Shown piece by piece: positions 37,703 through 47,260 of a stretch of 64,000 nt of DNA. Location of the stretch: the NCBI RefSeq assembly GCF_947241705.1, contig NC_079271.1, positions 372,001-436,000 on the forward strand, read 5' to 3'. Position 1 is the first letter of the stretch, and the number at the start of each line of letters is the position of its first letter. Under the pieces are notes generated by a model that saw only the letters and a program-made list of their open reading frames with translations, was not told the origin of the DNA and did no database searches. The translations under genes were made by a program, and so were the position numbers. This stretch comes from Saccharomyces mikatae IFO 1815. Lineage: Eukaryota; Ascomycota; Saccharomycetes; Saccharomycetales; Saccharomycetaceae.

Positions 37703-40700
37703 ATGGATCAAGACCAAGTTGCTTTTCTCTTAGAACTGGAAGATAAGTTGGCCAAAATTAGGTCTCAAGTAACATCTAAATTGGAAAATCAGAAACACGT
37801 TGCTATAATTTTAACTGCCGTTGAAGAAAATATTGCAGGCCAAGCTACAAATGATATTTCAAAAAATATTGTAAATTATATCATTTCTTTTATGTCACTA
37901 TTAGACCAGGCAGTAAACCCATCTACTCATGAAATAAAAGACCTCAATCTGGCTTCCTCGTCAACATATCTTTTGGATCTGATATTCCATTATTCTCCTA
38001 AGCCATTGTTAAGATCGAAGTTCTCTGAAATACTTACCAAAATTGCACCATGTATCACCGCAGTAAAAGCGAATGCCCCACTTATCAGAGCCGCTATTGG
38101 CTGCTTAGAATCTCTTCTTATTGCTCAAGATGCGCAAGCTTGGAACAATACTTACGATCTAAATGTCACCCCAAAGAGAGGGTTGCAAGGTATACTTGAA
38201 CTTTCGTTAGATGTAAGACCAAAGGTTAGAAAGAGGGCGCTAGACGCAGTCCATTCAGTCTTATCAAATCCTCCTGTTGCACCAACTGCAGAGCATGTCG
38301 CGGCAGCTTTCGTAGCAGACTTCTGTGATAAGCAATTAGCAGGAATTTTAAATGATTTATCGAATTTGTCGAATAAACAATTGAAAGCACAGAAAACAAA
38401 GGAAGACGTCAATTCCGATGTCATGCGCTCCTTGAGATTGGTTACTTCCGTTATATCTACTGGGCAATGGCCATCTTCACAGATTGAGCCGCTTTGTGAT
38501 GTACTGTTAGGAGTCACTAAAAGCTCAGAGCAATATCTCGTTTCTGCGTCATTTGAATGTTTTGAGAGCATGTTCAAAACTATGGCAGAGACTACTGTTT
38601 CTTCTGGTTTGGCTGAAAATAAATATCTAAGAGTCTTGGATACAATATTTGCATTGAAACCTTCAAATGTAGATACTTTGTTGACTAAGTCTTGGATTGC
38701 TGTGTTAATTAAAGGTATGTCCACTTACGCAGTACATCAGCCATTGAAAGCATTACGTAAGATTCCTGCTGTGTTTCATACAATGTCCACTTATTTAGCA
38801 AGTGAAACTCCAGAAGTCTACCAAGCCGCCTCTCAATGTCTTATCTCAATCCTTTCCGACTCCATTAAAGATGATTTGTTATTGTATACACCAATTGTGA
38901 ATGATAAAACTTTTAAAAATGTAGATGAAATTATCTGTCAAATTGCAAAATCTTTTATTGACTTTTTATCTATAAAGTATTCCCACTGTTCCAGAGAGAT
39001 TCTTAAGATATTGGTGGCAGCATTTAATAAATTCAGATATAGATCCAATCCTCACTTTCTGAAATCATTGAAAATAGTCGATACATGGAGAGTAAATGAA
39101 GAGCAATTTATGGATTTACGAAATGAAATTGAATTAGTAATTGGTGCCGCCATTTCTGCTATGGGCCCTGAAGTCATACTCGCAGAGGCTCCTTTAAATT
39201 TGGATAATCCATCTACCGAAAGACCTGGCAGGGCTTGGTTATTGCCGCTTATCAGAGATTATACCAAAAATGCAAAGCTTGCAACATTTCAAAACGAATT
39301 GGTACCATACATCAAAAGCTTTCAATCTAAATTCGATAAAGTTCCCGAAGAATCTATTCAATTGAGAGTTTTTCAAACCATCGTTGATCAAATCTGGTCC
39401 ACCTTACCACGTTTCTGTGAACTGCCAATGGACTTGAGAGAAGCGTTCACTGATGAATTTGCCTCAGAACTATCTTCTTTGTTATACAGTGATGTTGAAT
39501 TAAGGACTACTATATGTCACGCTTTAAAGGTTTTGGCTGAAAGTAATGTCTCATATTCTGAAGGTTCCCAGTCTAACAATGTTATATTGTTACAACGCTT
39601 TCCTATTTCTGAGGCGCAGAAGAATATAGAGTACCTTTCGACTAAAACTACCAACCTTTTAGCAGTTTTGTTCAACGTTTATACACAAACTACCCCTAAT
39701 GCAAGAAGTTATATCTTGGAAACAATTGATCTATATTTGAAGATTACTTCAAAGGAAGATTTGGAGAAAACTTTTAACAACGTGTGTGGTCTTTTGAAAA
39801 ATTCTATGAATGAAGAGAGTAGTGGAACTTCGAACAAAGAAAAGAAGAAGCCTCAATTGACAGCGACACTGTTAGATTTAATCATATGCATGATAACGTA
39901 CCTACCTGCATCATCTTATTCTGCTTTATTCTCCATATTTTCTCTCACCGTTAATTCTACTGATGCGTTGATTCAAAAGAGAGCCTATAGAATTATAACC
40001 AAGCTTTCTGAGTTGGAATCTGGATCGACGGCTGTTGCCCAATTCATCTCCGATATTGAAAATGTCATGGTAGATAACACTTCCACTGTTCAAACATCAG
40101 CCAAAGCAGCAAGATTAGCGGCGATCAGAACCATAGTAGATCTGTTACCTCTAGACCATCTTGGTTTTATTGTTAGAACCGTGGCTGAGGTTATTTTGAG
40201 CACAAAGGATGTGAATGAAAAATCTAGGGAAACAGCTTTTGATACTTTAATTAACATGGGTAGGAAAATGAATGAGCCAAATAGTATTATCAAACTCTCT
40301 CAAATACCAGGTTACGATCCCGCCACTCCAGATCAGCTATCATCGATATCAGAGTTTTTTAAGATTATCTCTGCCGGTCTTATTGGTGAATCCCAACATA
40401 TGGTTAGTAGTTCAATTACGGGCTACGCATGTTTGGTTTTTGAATTTAAGAATGAAATCGACTCTGGCATACTAATGGATATATATGATACCATTGAACT
40501 TTACTTGACTTCCAATTCTAGGGAAATTGTAAAAAGCGCTATTGGGTTTACAAAAGTTTGTGTTTTGGGCCTTCCAGAAGAACTTATGAGGCCAAAAGTA
40601 CCAGAATTACTTCTAAAGTTATTGAGGTGGTCTCATGAACATACTGGCCACTTCAAAGCCAAAGTTAAACATATTATTGAAAGATTAATAAGGAGATTTG

Positions 40701-41383
40701 GGTATGACTATATTGAAGCTAACTTTCCTGAAGAAGATAGAAAATTGTTGACAAATATCAGAAAGATGCGTAATAGAAACAAGCGCAAGGACGAAGAAGT
40801 TTCTCCTGCCAATGAAGTTATCGATAGAGCGACCACAAAAGGTTCTAGATTCATGTCTGCATTTGACGAAGCTGTTTATGGGTCCGATAACGAAAATGAT
40901 AGTGGATTAGATCAAGATGAAAAGGCCACTGGTGGCAGAAGGAAGAACGGGCCAAAGCAGTTTATTGTTGAATCCGGTGAAAACCCATTAGATTTGTTAG
41001 ATTCTCAAACATTAGCCCATATTTCATCTACTAGACCAAAGAAATTCAATAAGAATCAAAACAAGGCTAGATTCAATGACGATGCGTTTAATTTTGATTC
41101 TGAAGGCAAGTTGGTAGTCAAAGGCAAACTTGGCCCCTCTACAAATGTAGATGATCCATTGAGTGCTGTAACAAGCGGAATCAATGCATACTTAGAGGCT
41201 GTGAAGAGTGGACCTGTTAGAGGTCAAAGAAACAAGCTGAAATTCAGGAAAAATGGAAAAAACTCCGATGATTTTGGTGATGAAGATGACGAAAGGGACA
41301 GTAAGGCGATGAGGGGAAGGGCAGATGTAGGTAAAAAGGTTGGTAAGAAAGGTCCTAAATTCAAATCGAGAAAGAAATTATAG
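37703..41383 (+). CDS. RRP12: Ribosome biogenesis and export factor Rrp12
   Basis: Rrp12 is a HEAT-repeat protein that binds Ran and nucleoporins and is needed for maturation and nuclear export of both ribosomal subunits. The 1,226-aa product (1,228 in S. cerevisiae as I recall) is almost all helical HEAT-type repeats to about residue 1,030. The C-terminal 200 residues are charged and basic: RKMRNRNKRKDEE, GSRFMSAFDEAVYGSDNEND, and a final GKKVGKKGPKFKSRKKL that suits nucleolar targeting. The RRPE plus PAC promoter pair agrees with ribosome biogenesis co-regulation. ATG 37703 is the first in the leader of this frame. Confidence 0.97.
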   Translation: MDQDQVAFLLELEDKLAKIRSQVTSKLENQKHVAIILTAVEENIAGQATNDISKNIVNYIISFMSLLDQAVNPSTHEIKDLNLASSSTYLLDLIFHYSPKPLLRSKFSEILTKIAPCITAVKANAPLIRAAIGCLESLLIAQDAQAWNNTYDLNVTPKRGLQGILELSLDVRPKVRKRALDAVHSVLSNPPVAPTAEHVAAAFVADFCDKQLAGILNDLSNLSNKQLKAQKTKEDVNSDVMRSLRLVTSVISTGQWPSSQIEPLCDVLLGVTKSSEQYLVSASFECFESMFKTMAETTVSSGLAENKYLRVLDTIFALKPSNVDTLLTKSWIAVLIKGMSTYAVHQPLKALRKIPAVFHTMSTYLASETPEVYQAASQCLISILSDSIKDDLLLYTPIVNDKTFKNVDEIICQIAKSFIDFLSIKYSHCSREILKILVAAFNKFRYRSNPHFLKSLKIVDTWRVNEEQFMDLRNEIELVIGAAISAMGPEVILAEAPLNLDNPSTERPGRAWLLPLIRDYTKNAKLATFQNELVPYIKSFQSKFDKVPEESIQLRVFQTIVDQIWSTLPRFCELPMDLREAFTDEFASELSSLLYSDVELRTTICHALKVLAESNVSYSEGSQSNNVILLQRFPISEAQKNIEYLSTKTTNLLAVLFNVYTQTTPNARSYILETIDLYLKITSKEDLEKTFNNVCGLLKNSMNEESSGTSNKEKKKPQLTATLLDLIICMITYLPASSYSALFSIFSLTVNSTDALIQKRAYRIITKLSELESGSTAVAQFISDIENVMVDNTSTVQTSAKAARLAAIRTIVDLLPLDHLGFIVRTVAEVILSTKDVNEKSRETAFDTLINMGRKMNEPNSIIKLSQIPGYDPATPDQLSSISEFFKIISAGLIGESQHMVSSSITGYACLVFEFKNEIDSGILMDIYDTIELYLTSNSREIVKSAIGFTKVCVLGLPEELMRPKVPELLLKLLRWSHEHTGHFKAKVKHIIERLIRRFGYDYIEANFPEEDRKLLTNIRKMRNRNKRKDEEVSPANEVIDRATTKGSRFMSAFDEAVYGSDNENDSGLDQDEKATGGRRKNGPKQFIVESGENPLDLLDSQTLAHISSTRPKKFNKNQNKARFNDDAFNFDSEGKLVVKGKLGPSTNVDDPLSAVTSGINAYLEAVKSGPVRGQRNKLKFRKNGKNSDDFGDEDDERDSKAMRGRADVGKKVGKKGPKFKSRKKL

Positions 41384-41612
41384 AAGGTTCAATCTGAACC
41401 GAGTTACAATCACACATCTATACGAACATCAGATATGTATATATAAGAAAACTATAATACTGTATATTAAGAATGATTGATTAAGAAAGAAAATAAATTG
41501 GACGTTTGACGGCTTATTATTTTAATGAAGTAACAATCTATTATATAATAATAACGTGATATTAATTAAATATGGATGTAATAGGTAATGAAAAATATGC
41601 TGGAATGTCGTG

Positions 41613-42674
41613 TTAAAAGTAGCCCCCATAATCTAATGAGGTTCTTCGCTGAAAAGTACTATCCATATCTTCCTGTTCTGCCCATTTGGTATCTACATTT
41701 GAATCGAACTGAAACATCGATATATCACGGTCATCATCGTGTGGTGATTCTGTTACACTTTGGTTGTTCTCTTTAGAGCTTTGTTCGTTATTGGTCTCTT
41801 GAGATATTTGGTCGGGGTTTTTGATTTCGTCAAGTGATTCAAGCTTTTCATTCTCAAAGGATAGAGTTATGTTTTCTAACCTATTATCTGTCCTCATTAT
41901 CGGCAGTTTACTTGTTACATACGGATTTTCTTGGATTTCTGTTGAGGCATCCTCATCTCTTGGTGTCATAGCCGAAGGAAGTCTGTCTTCGTCAGTTATC
42001 GTGGTATGGTGGTGACGACTTAAAATTGACGACTTATAACCCCCAATATGAGGCAAAGCGACCACGTTTTGAGATTCTTTTTTGGAAGCCCGTTCGATCA
42101 TATTGATACGTTGTCTTGCTATAACTAATTTGATCCAATCATCCAATCCATTATTATTGATTAAATCTTCTATCAGATCCGTTTTCCTGTTCTTCGTTTC
42201 TAGCTTTTGTTTAGCGCCTTTATTTTGCAGTAATTGGTTGAGGTAGTCTGGTATTGTTGACAAAGGGTCTGATTCTTTCTCTTCATTTTGTAATAATTCC
42301 ACTGTAGGTAATGTAGTTATTCGCGTATCAATTAACTGAGTACTATGGAGACACCAGTCCTTAAACTTCTCCATTCCTCGTGAGCTCGATAGTTCCGAAT
42401 TTTCATCATAGACATCCAGGATGTTCGTAGGCTTAACAACACCCAGATTTTCCAGAGCCAGCGTTATGTCCTGCAAAGCAACTGTATCATCCTGATCACA
42501 CCTCGCCTGAGCAATAGAGCTGACCTCTGATGCTAACAAACTCAGAAACTTTGCATAGAGATCGGTCATAACATCCACGAGACTTGGTCTTGCCCTGTCA
42601 AATCCTTGGGCCTTCAGTAATTGTAAGATGGATATGCGAAGGAGTGCGAAATAAAAATCATGATTGGTAGTCAT
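41613..42674 (-). CDS. TAF3: TFIID subunit Taf3
   Basis: Taf3 (TAF47) is a TFIID subunit that pairs with Taf10 through a histone fold; TFIID binds core promoters for RNA polymerase II. The 353-aa length matches S. cerevisiae. The histone fold is at residues 5-85 (FYFALLRISILQLLKAQGF, PSLVDVMTDLYAKFLSLLASEV, VALQDITLALENLGVV). The rest is hydrophilic and acidic with Asn/Ser/Glu stretches, and I see no PHD finger, as expected in yeast (animal TAF3 has one). It is divergent from RET3 and convergent with RRP12, leaving 229 bases with no gene between the two stops. Confidence 0.95.
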   Translation of the reverse strand: MTTNHDFYFALLRISILQLLKAQGFDRARPSLVDVMTDLYAKFLSLLASEVSSIAQARCDQDDTVALQDITLALENLGVVKPTNILDVYDENSELSSSRGMEKFKDWCLHSTQLIDTRITTLPTVELLQNEEKESDPLSTIPDYLNQLLQNKGAKQKLETKNRKTDLIEDLINNNGLDDWIKLVIARQRINMIERASKKESQNVVALPHIGGYKSSILSRHHHTTITDEDRLPSAMTPRDEDASTEIQENPYVTSKLPIMRTDNRLENITLSFENEKLESLDEIKNPDQISQETNNEQSSKENNQSVTESPHDDDRDISMFQFDSNVDTKWAEQEDMDSTFQRRTSLDYGGYF

Positions 42675-42985
42675 AGCACAGGGAAAATCTATAGATGCAG
42701 GTTCCTAGTCAATGGCCTGTTTTGATGAATCTAGAAATTATTTTAGTGTTATTTTAGCATATCATCCTCATCATGCAGATTGAAACTATTGAAGGAAAAA
42801 AAAACTAATGCATCGTGTGCTTACCCGTTTTGCCACTTTTTTGCTAGGTGAAAAAACACGTTGACGGTATTCAAGCTACAAGTATTGAACATCTTATATT
42901 GTTGCTTGATAGAAATTTCCCAGGCATTCAGGTTTGGTTTGTGAGCTGGCTTGCTAATTTGAGTACTGTGCACCATCGTTTTAGG
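42675..42985. promoter_or_regulatory. Divergent TAF3/RET3 promoter with Reb1 site
   Basis: 311 bases. TTACCCG at 42821-42827 is an exact Reb1 core, 147 bases from the TAF3 start and 165 from RET3. The RET3 frame is open back to GTG 42848 but has no ATG there. Confidence 0.6.
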
Positions 42986-43555
42986 ATGTCCTCTCTATCT
43001 TTATATACTGTTCAAGCTTTTTTGATACTGGATCAGCAAGGAGAAAGAATTTATGCAAAGTATTACCAACCCCCTCATAGGTCGGATGACGGAAACCAGT
43101 TGCTCTTCAATTCAGTGAAGAAGCAGAAAGAGTTTGAGAAACAACTGCATCGCAAAACTCACAAGCAAGATTCAGAAATTTTGATTTTCGAGGATCATTT
43201 GGTTCTTTACAAAGAATACATTGATGTAACGATATATTTAGTCTCTTCGCTGGAAGAGAATGAAATTGTTTTACAGCAAGGTTTTTCAGCTATCAGAGGT
43301 GCTTTGGATTTGATTTTGAACTCAGGCATGGACAAAAAAAACATTCAAGAAAATTATGATATGGTTATATTAGTTATTGATGAAACCATTGATAATGGTG
43401 TTATCCTTGAAACTGACTCCAACACCATTGCATCCAGAGTTTCCAAGCCACCTACAAATGAACCCCAAATGGCATTAGATTTAGATAAAGGGTTTTTAGG
43501 CGCGTGGGGATTTGCAAAGAGCAAGTTCCAAGAGAGGTTGCAACAAGGCCTATGA
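42986..43555 (+). CDS. RET3: Coatomer zeta subunit (zeta-COP)
   Basis: Ret3 is the small zeta subunit of the COPI coat, which returns proteins from Golgi to ER. From ATG 42986 it has 189 aa, the family length. The longin-like fold is recognisable: SLYTVQAFLILDQQGERIYAKYY at the start, FEKQLHRKT, EILIFEDHLVLYKEYIDVTIYLVSS and a C-terminal segment (DNGVILETDSNTIASRV) shared with adaptor small chains. The last residues (WGFAKSKFQERLQQGL) are amphipathic. The 46 codons open upstream begin with GTG and look unlike any coatomer subunit, so they are not counted. The 3' end faces RQC2 across 179 bases. Confidence 0.97.
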   Translation: MSSLSLYTVQAFLILDQQGERIYAKYYQPPHRSDDGNQLLFNSVKKQKEFEKQLHRKTHKQDSEILIFEDHLVLYKEYIDVTIYLVSSLEENEIVLQQGFSAIRGALDLILNSGMDKKNIQENYDMVILVIDETIDNGVILETDSNTIASRVSKPPTNEPQMALDLDKGFLGAWGFAKSKFQERLQQGL

Positions 43556-43734
43556 ATATCGATGCAGAATGGACAGAAAAGAATATGACCTGGTCTTATA
43601 TAGTGTCTTACTTTTTTTTCGACATAGGTGAATTTATTTGTGTATATAAATATATACGTATATTCATTCGAAAATGACTGCTACATGACACTAATCACGT
43701 TACCCCTTTCGTCAATCTATGGTACGACGATCAT

Positions 43735-44635
43735 TTATTTTTTCTTCGTTCGAGCTGACTTAGTCTTCTTTTTGCCCTTTCGTGAAGTAACATCACCGTT
43801 CTTGGTCGACTTCTGCCCAGTGATTGTTATTTTTAATTTATCGACACAAAGTAAAAGAACCAAGTCTTGTTCTTTCAAGCTTTTGATCATTTCATGTTCT
43901 TGTGGCCAATCCATTTCTTTGTCAGTTGAAGAAGTGTCTACTGCTCTATTTTTGAAATAGTGTAATATTTCAGTTAAAGTCTTGGTTTTCTTTGCACTTC
44001 CCGGTTGGATTTTAACCTTGTATTTATATTTTAAAAGTGCAGGCCAAGGAGCAAATACTGGTATAATGTCAACAACAATATCATCCTTATCGAGTGATGG
44101 CTTCAATTCAGCCTTACACTTATCATAGTTAACCTTAGCCTTTTCTTTTTTGGTGAATTTCAAAGCCTGTAATCTCTTTTGTTTCTCACGTCTGTTCTTT
44201 TTATCTTCTCTAAGTTCCCGCTTCTTTATTTCTTCTTTCTTCTTTTGTTGTTGTTTCTCGATACCTTTCAAAGTGCCTAAAGCCTCTAAACGCAAAATAC
44301 GTTCTGTTTCGTCTTGATCTGCATATTTTCTTTGAATTTTCTTTAATTTTCCTTTTTTACCACGGACGTTGCTGTTCATGCTATCTAACAAAGATATGAT
44401 ACTGCTTGATTCAGCAGCTACACGTTGCATACCATCACTGCCATTGTTAGCCTTGATATTTTCCGAATCCGAACCTATTTCAGATGATATGCTCTCTCCT
44501 TCGACCTCCTTTTCATGGCTATCAGATTCATAATCATTGCTTTCTGTATCCAAATTTTCATCGTCATTCTCCGGTGGCCCATTGACTCCATGATCATTCT
44601 CTTCTTCTTGCTTTTCTTGTTCTTTTGCCTCGCTC

Positions 44636-44686
<51 letters not shown>

Positions 44687-46824
44687 CCGCTATCATTATT
44701 TTCACCGGTTTTTACTTTCCATAGGAATGCGAAACCCATTACAAGTTGAGCAGGTGGCAAAAGATTTTGATCATTTTCATTCTTTAGTCGGAAGGCGCCC
44801 TCTGGTAGAACGGAATTATCAGAGCTATCAAACTTGCTAACGTTTTTTGCAAAGCACCACCATGGGGAAGAAGCTATTTTCTTGGACCAGGCTTCACTTG
44901 AGGACATACATAGTATACCAGCTTGCATCAAAGTGTTTGGTGGAACCTCTGTTCTTTCAGGATTCTTGATCCATACGTGTGTGTTAAAATTATTCGACAT
45001 ATAAATGTCATCATCTTCAATGTACTTTGAATAGATTTGATCTGTCTCAGCTGGACTTTTGCCCATCATGACCAAAAACCCTTCGCTTGAAATGAACCAA
45101 CTATACTTTTCAAAAAAGTACGGAGTACGAATCTTTTTTAGAACACTATGAGAATCCTTTAGCTTTCTTTTTAGTTGTTGATCAGTTTTGATTTCAATAT
45201 TCTTCATAGCCTTGTTGACATTCTTTTCAACTTTTTTCTGTTTTTCGGCACTTGTTTTTTTGATATTGAAATATTCAGAGGCATTAGCGTAAGCTGATAA
45301 ACCAAGATCAATTGTGACGTTTACCGTATCACTAGGTTTTCTTTTCATGTTTTTCTCTTTCAAGTTGCTTACCTCATCTGAATCTGAATCACTAGAACTT
45401 CTAATAATGCTGCCTTCTGATTCACTGTCTTCATCCGAAGAACTGTCACTTTCCTTGATGTTAGAAGTATTAAGTTTAACGCTGATCTTATTTTGCTTTA
45501 AATTCAAAGGTAAGTTCAAAAGCTGAGCAATCTTGTTACCTTTTTTTTGTTCATTTTTGATTAGTTTCTCAATAGTGCTCCAGTCCATTTGTTGATCGAT
45601 TAGGCCTTGAACAGCAAGTTTTACTTCCTCGATTAAGGATGCATATTCAATTATGAGGTGACCTTTCTTTTCATTCAATTCCTGGACGTTTAACAAAGCT
45701 TGTATTTTTCTATTGTTTTCGGTACGAGCATCATCAATTTTCTTTTGCGCTTGCGACTCTTGGTTCTGTATACGTAGGGCATATTTGGAAGATTCTATCG
45801 TTGAAAAAAAACTGTCTAATGTTTTATTGTAAGGGCCTTCAACTTCTATAATGGTGGAAGAATTGTTGTTCTCCCCACTGATATACGGCTTGAAGGGATG
45901 GAATGTATCATAAATAAATTCTAAATCGGCCGTATCCTTCTCAGAGTTGAAATTTTCGTTTCTTTTGGCCAAAATGTAACCTTTCCTATCAGAAGTAGTC
46001 AGCAGTTTATTATACTCCAATTGCGTGCTATTTAACAATTCCGCAAGTGCGTCTGTCTTACCTAAAAGTGCTAAGCAAGATTCCGAAGGATCTATATTGA
46101 ACACATTAAGGTTTTTCGATAGTAGATCTGAAGACAGATGAGGAACTTTTGAAAGTAGTAGTTTATGGATCGAAGGCACCTTGACTTTTTTTTTTTTAGG
46201 ATCATCTTTATTTTGAAAGTTGAGTTGTTTGATAACAGCAATGTCCGATTCATACTTGGTTTGAGTTGCCTTTATCCACTCATTGATAGTGTTGGAGGTG
46301 TATTCTATCTTTGTACCTACTACATATTCGCTAGTAGGCGTGTTACCTGCGGCAAAAAGAGATTCGTCGAACATTTCGTAAACTTGACCAACCTTGTTTT
46401 CATGCTCCAAAACCACTCTTTGCAGGGACAAAATCCTTCTGTTCTGATCTAGAAGAATGACATTCCCTGCACTGAAGAATTCCAGCACTAAGTAGAAGTG
46501 ACCATCGGCAAATTGCAGAACAAGAATTCTATCTTGGTCTACTTGTTTTAAAGCTGTTAGCCGTTTAGCTTTCAGATGCTTCCTCAGTTTTACAACAAAT
46601 CCAGAAGGAGTTGGGGGAATTGGTCTGCTAAATTCGGTTAAATAAATTCTCAAGCCACAATCTACAACAACATTCAGTTTAGAATCAGGTTTATTGAATC
46701 TTAGGAGAAACTGCTTTGACGAATCAGCAATATTGTATATATTGCTCAATCGGTACCCTTCCAAATCTTGTTTCAGTTCTCTAGCTAAAAGCTGTAAGTC
46801 TAGTGCACTAATTCTTTGCTTCAT
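43735..46824 (-). CDS. RQC2: Ribosome quality control factor Rqc2 (Tae2)
   Basis: Rqc2 binds stalled 60S subunits with Ltn1 and recruits Ala- and Thr-tRNA to add untemplated C-terminal CAT tails to trapped nascent chains. From ATG 46824 it has 1,029 aa. The NFACT-N domain (QRISALDLQLLARELKQDLEGYRLSNIYNI) begins the protein; coiled-coil segments lie near 330-540; the NFACT-R domain (YFFEKYSWFISSEGFLVMMGKSPAETD) is near 580; the C-terminal region carries a long Lys-rich part and an ending RKGKKKTKSARTKKK. A run of about 17 Asp from a GAT repeat interrupts it; S. cerevisiae, as I recall, has Glu and Gln runs there. Upstream open codons begin with TTG. Confidence 0.95.
44637..44686 (-). repeat. 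RQC2: (GAT)n coding microsatellite, Asp run
   Basis: About 16-17 CAT units on the plus strand, GAT (Asp) in the RQC2 frame, without interruption. Antisense poly-His and poly-Ile frames across it are shadows. Confidence 0.95.
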
Positions 46825-47260
46825 CGCTGCCAACTCTTTTGCTTGCGTTGCTTCTTGACCTGAATTAAGTAGTAACTTACCTTCTCGATTTTTCAATCGG
46901 ACCTTTTATAACTGAATTTTAGCCGACATTTCTCTTTTTTCATCGCAACATAAATGAAAAGTTCAGTCGCATGTATATACATCGAATATTATATGCAAAG
47001 TTTAAAGTCCAGAAAAAACGTGATACTCGTTGAAAGGAGTTCAAGTCATTCGTTGAAAAATCTAGTCTTAAGAATAACCTTCAAAGTTGAGGCAGAAGAC
47101 TTTTTGTTATCTGTAATTGATGGCATTAACATCAACATATTCAAATTCTGGTATTGTAATCACCACATGCTAATATTGAAGTCATAATTGCACCTTTAGT
47201 TTATTCTTCCAAAAACTGCAACACTGAAAACAACCTAAGAAAAAGTCACGTTAGTAAAAA
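46825..47260. other. Divergent RQC2/CHL1 promoter
   Basis: 436 A/T-rich bases. A plus-strand ATG frame of 77 codons (46954-47187) ends 73 bases before CHL1. It has no recognised domain and may be an upstream ORF or chance. No factor site recognised. Confidence 0.45.

Noticed and set aside
42848-42985. N-terminal extension of RET3, possibly spliced (TTTTTTGCTAG before it)
   Set aside because: Starts with GTG, no GTATGT donor or good branch site nearby, and the 189-aa form already has the full family length.
44515-44840. Plus-strand poly-Ile and poly-His frames
   Set aside because: Complement of the GAT repeat in RQC2; no independent support.
46825-46896. 24-codon extension of RQC2
   Set aside because: Begins with TTG; the NFACT domain starts directly after ATG 46824.
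46954-47187. 77-codon ATG frame before CHL1
   Set aside because: No recognisable domain or partner; a frame of this size is expected by chance in A/T-rich promoter DNA.
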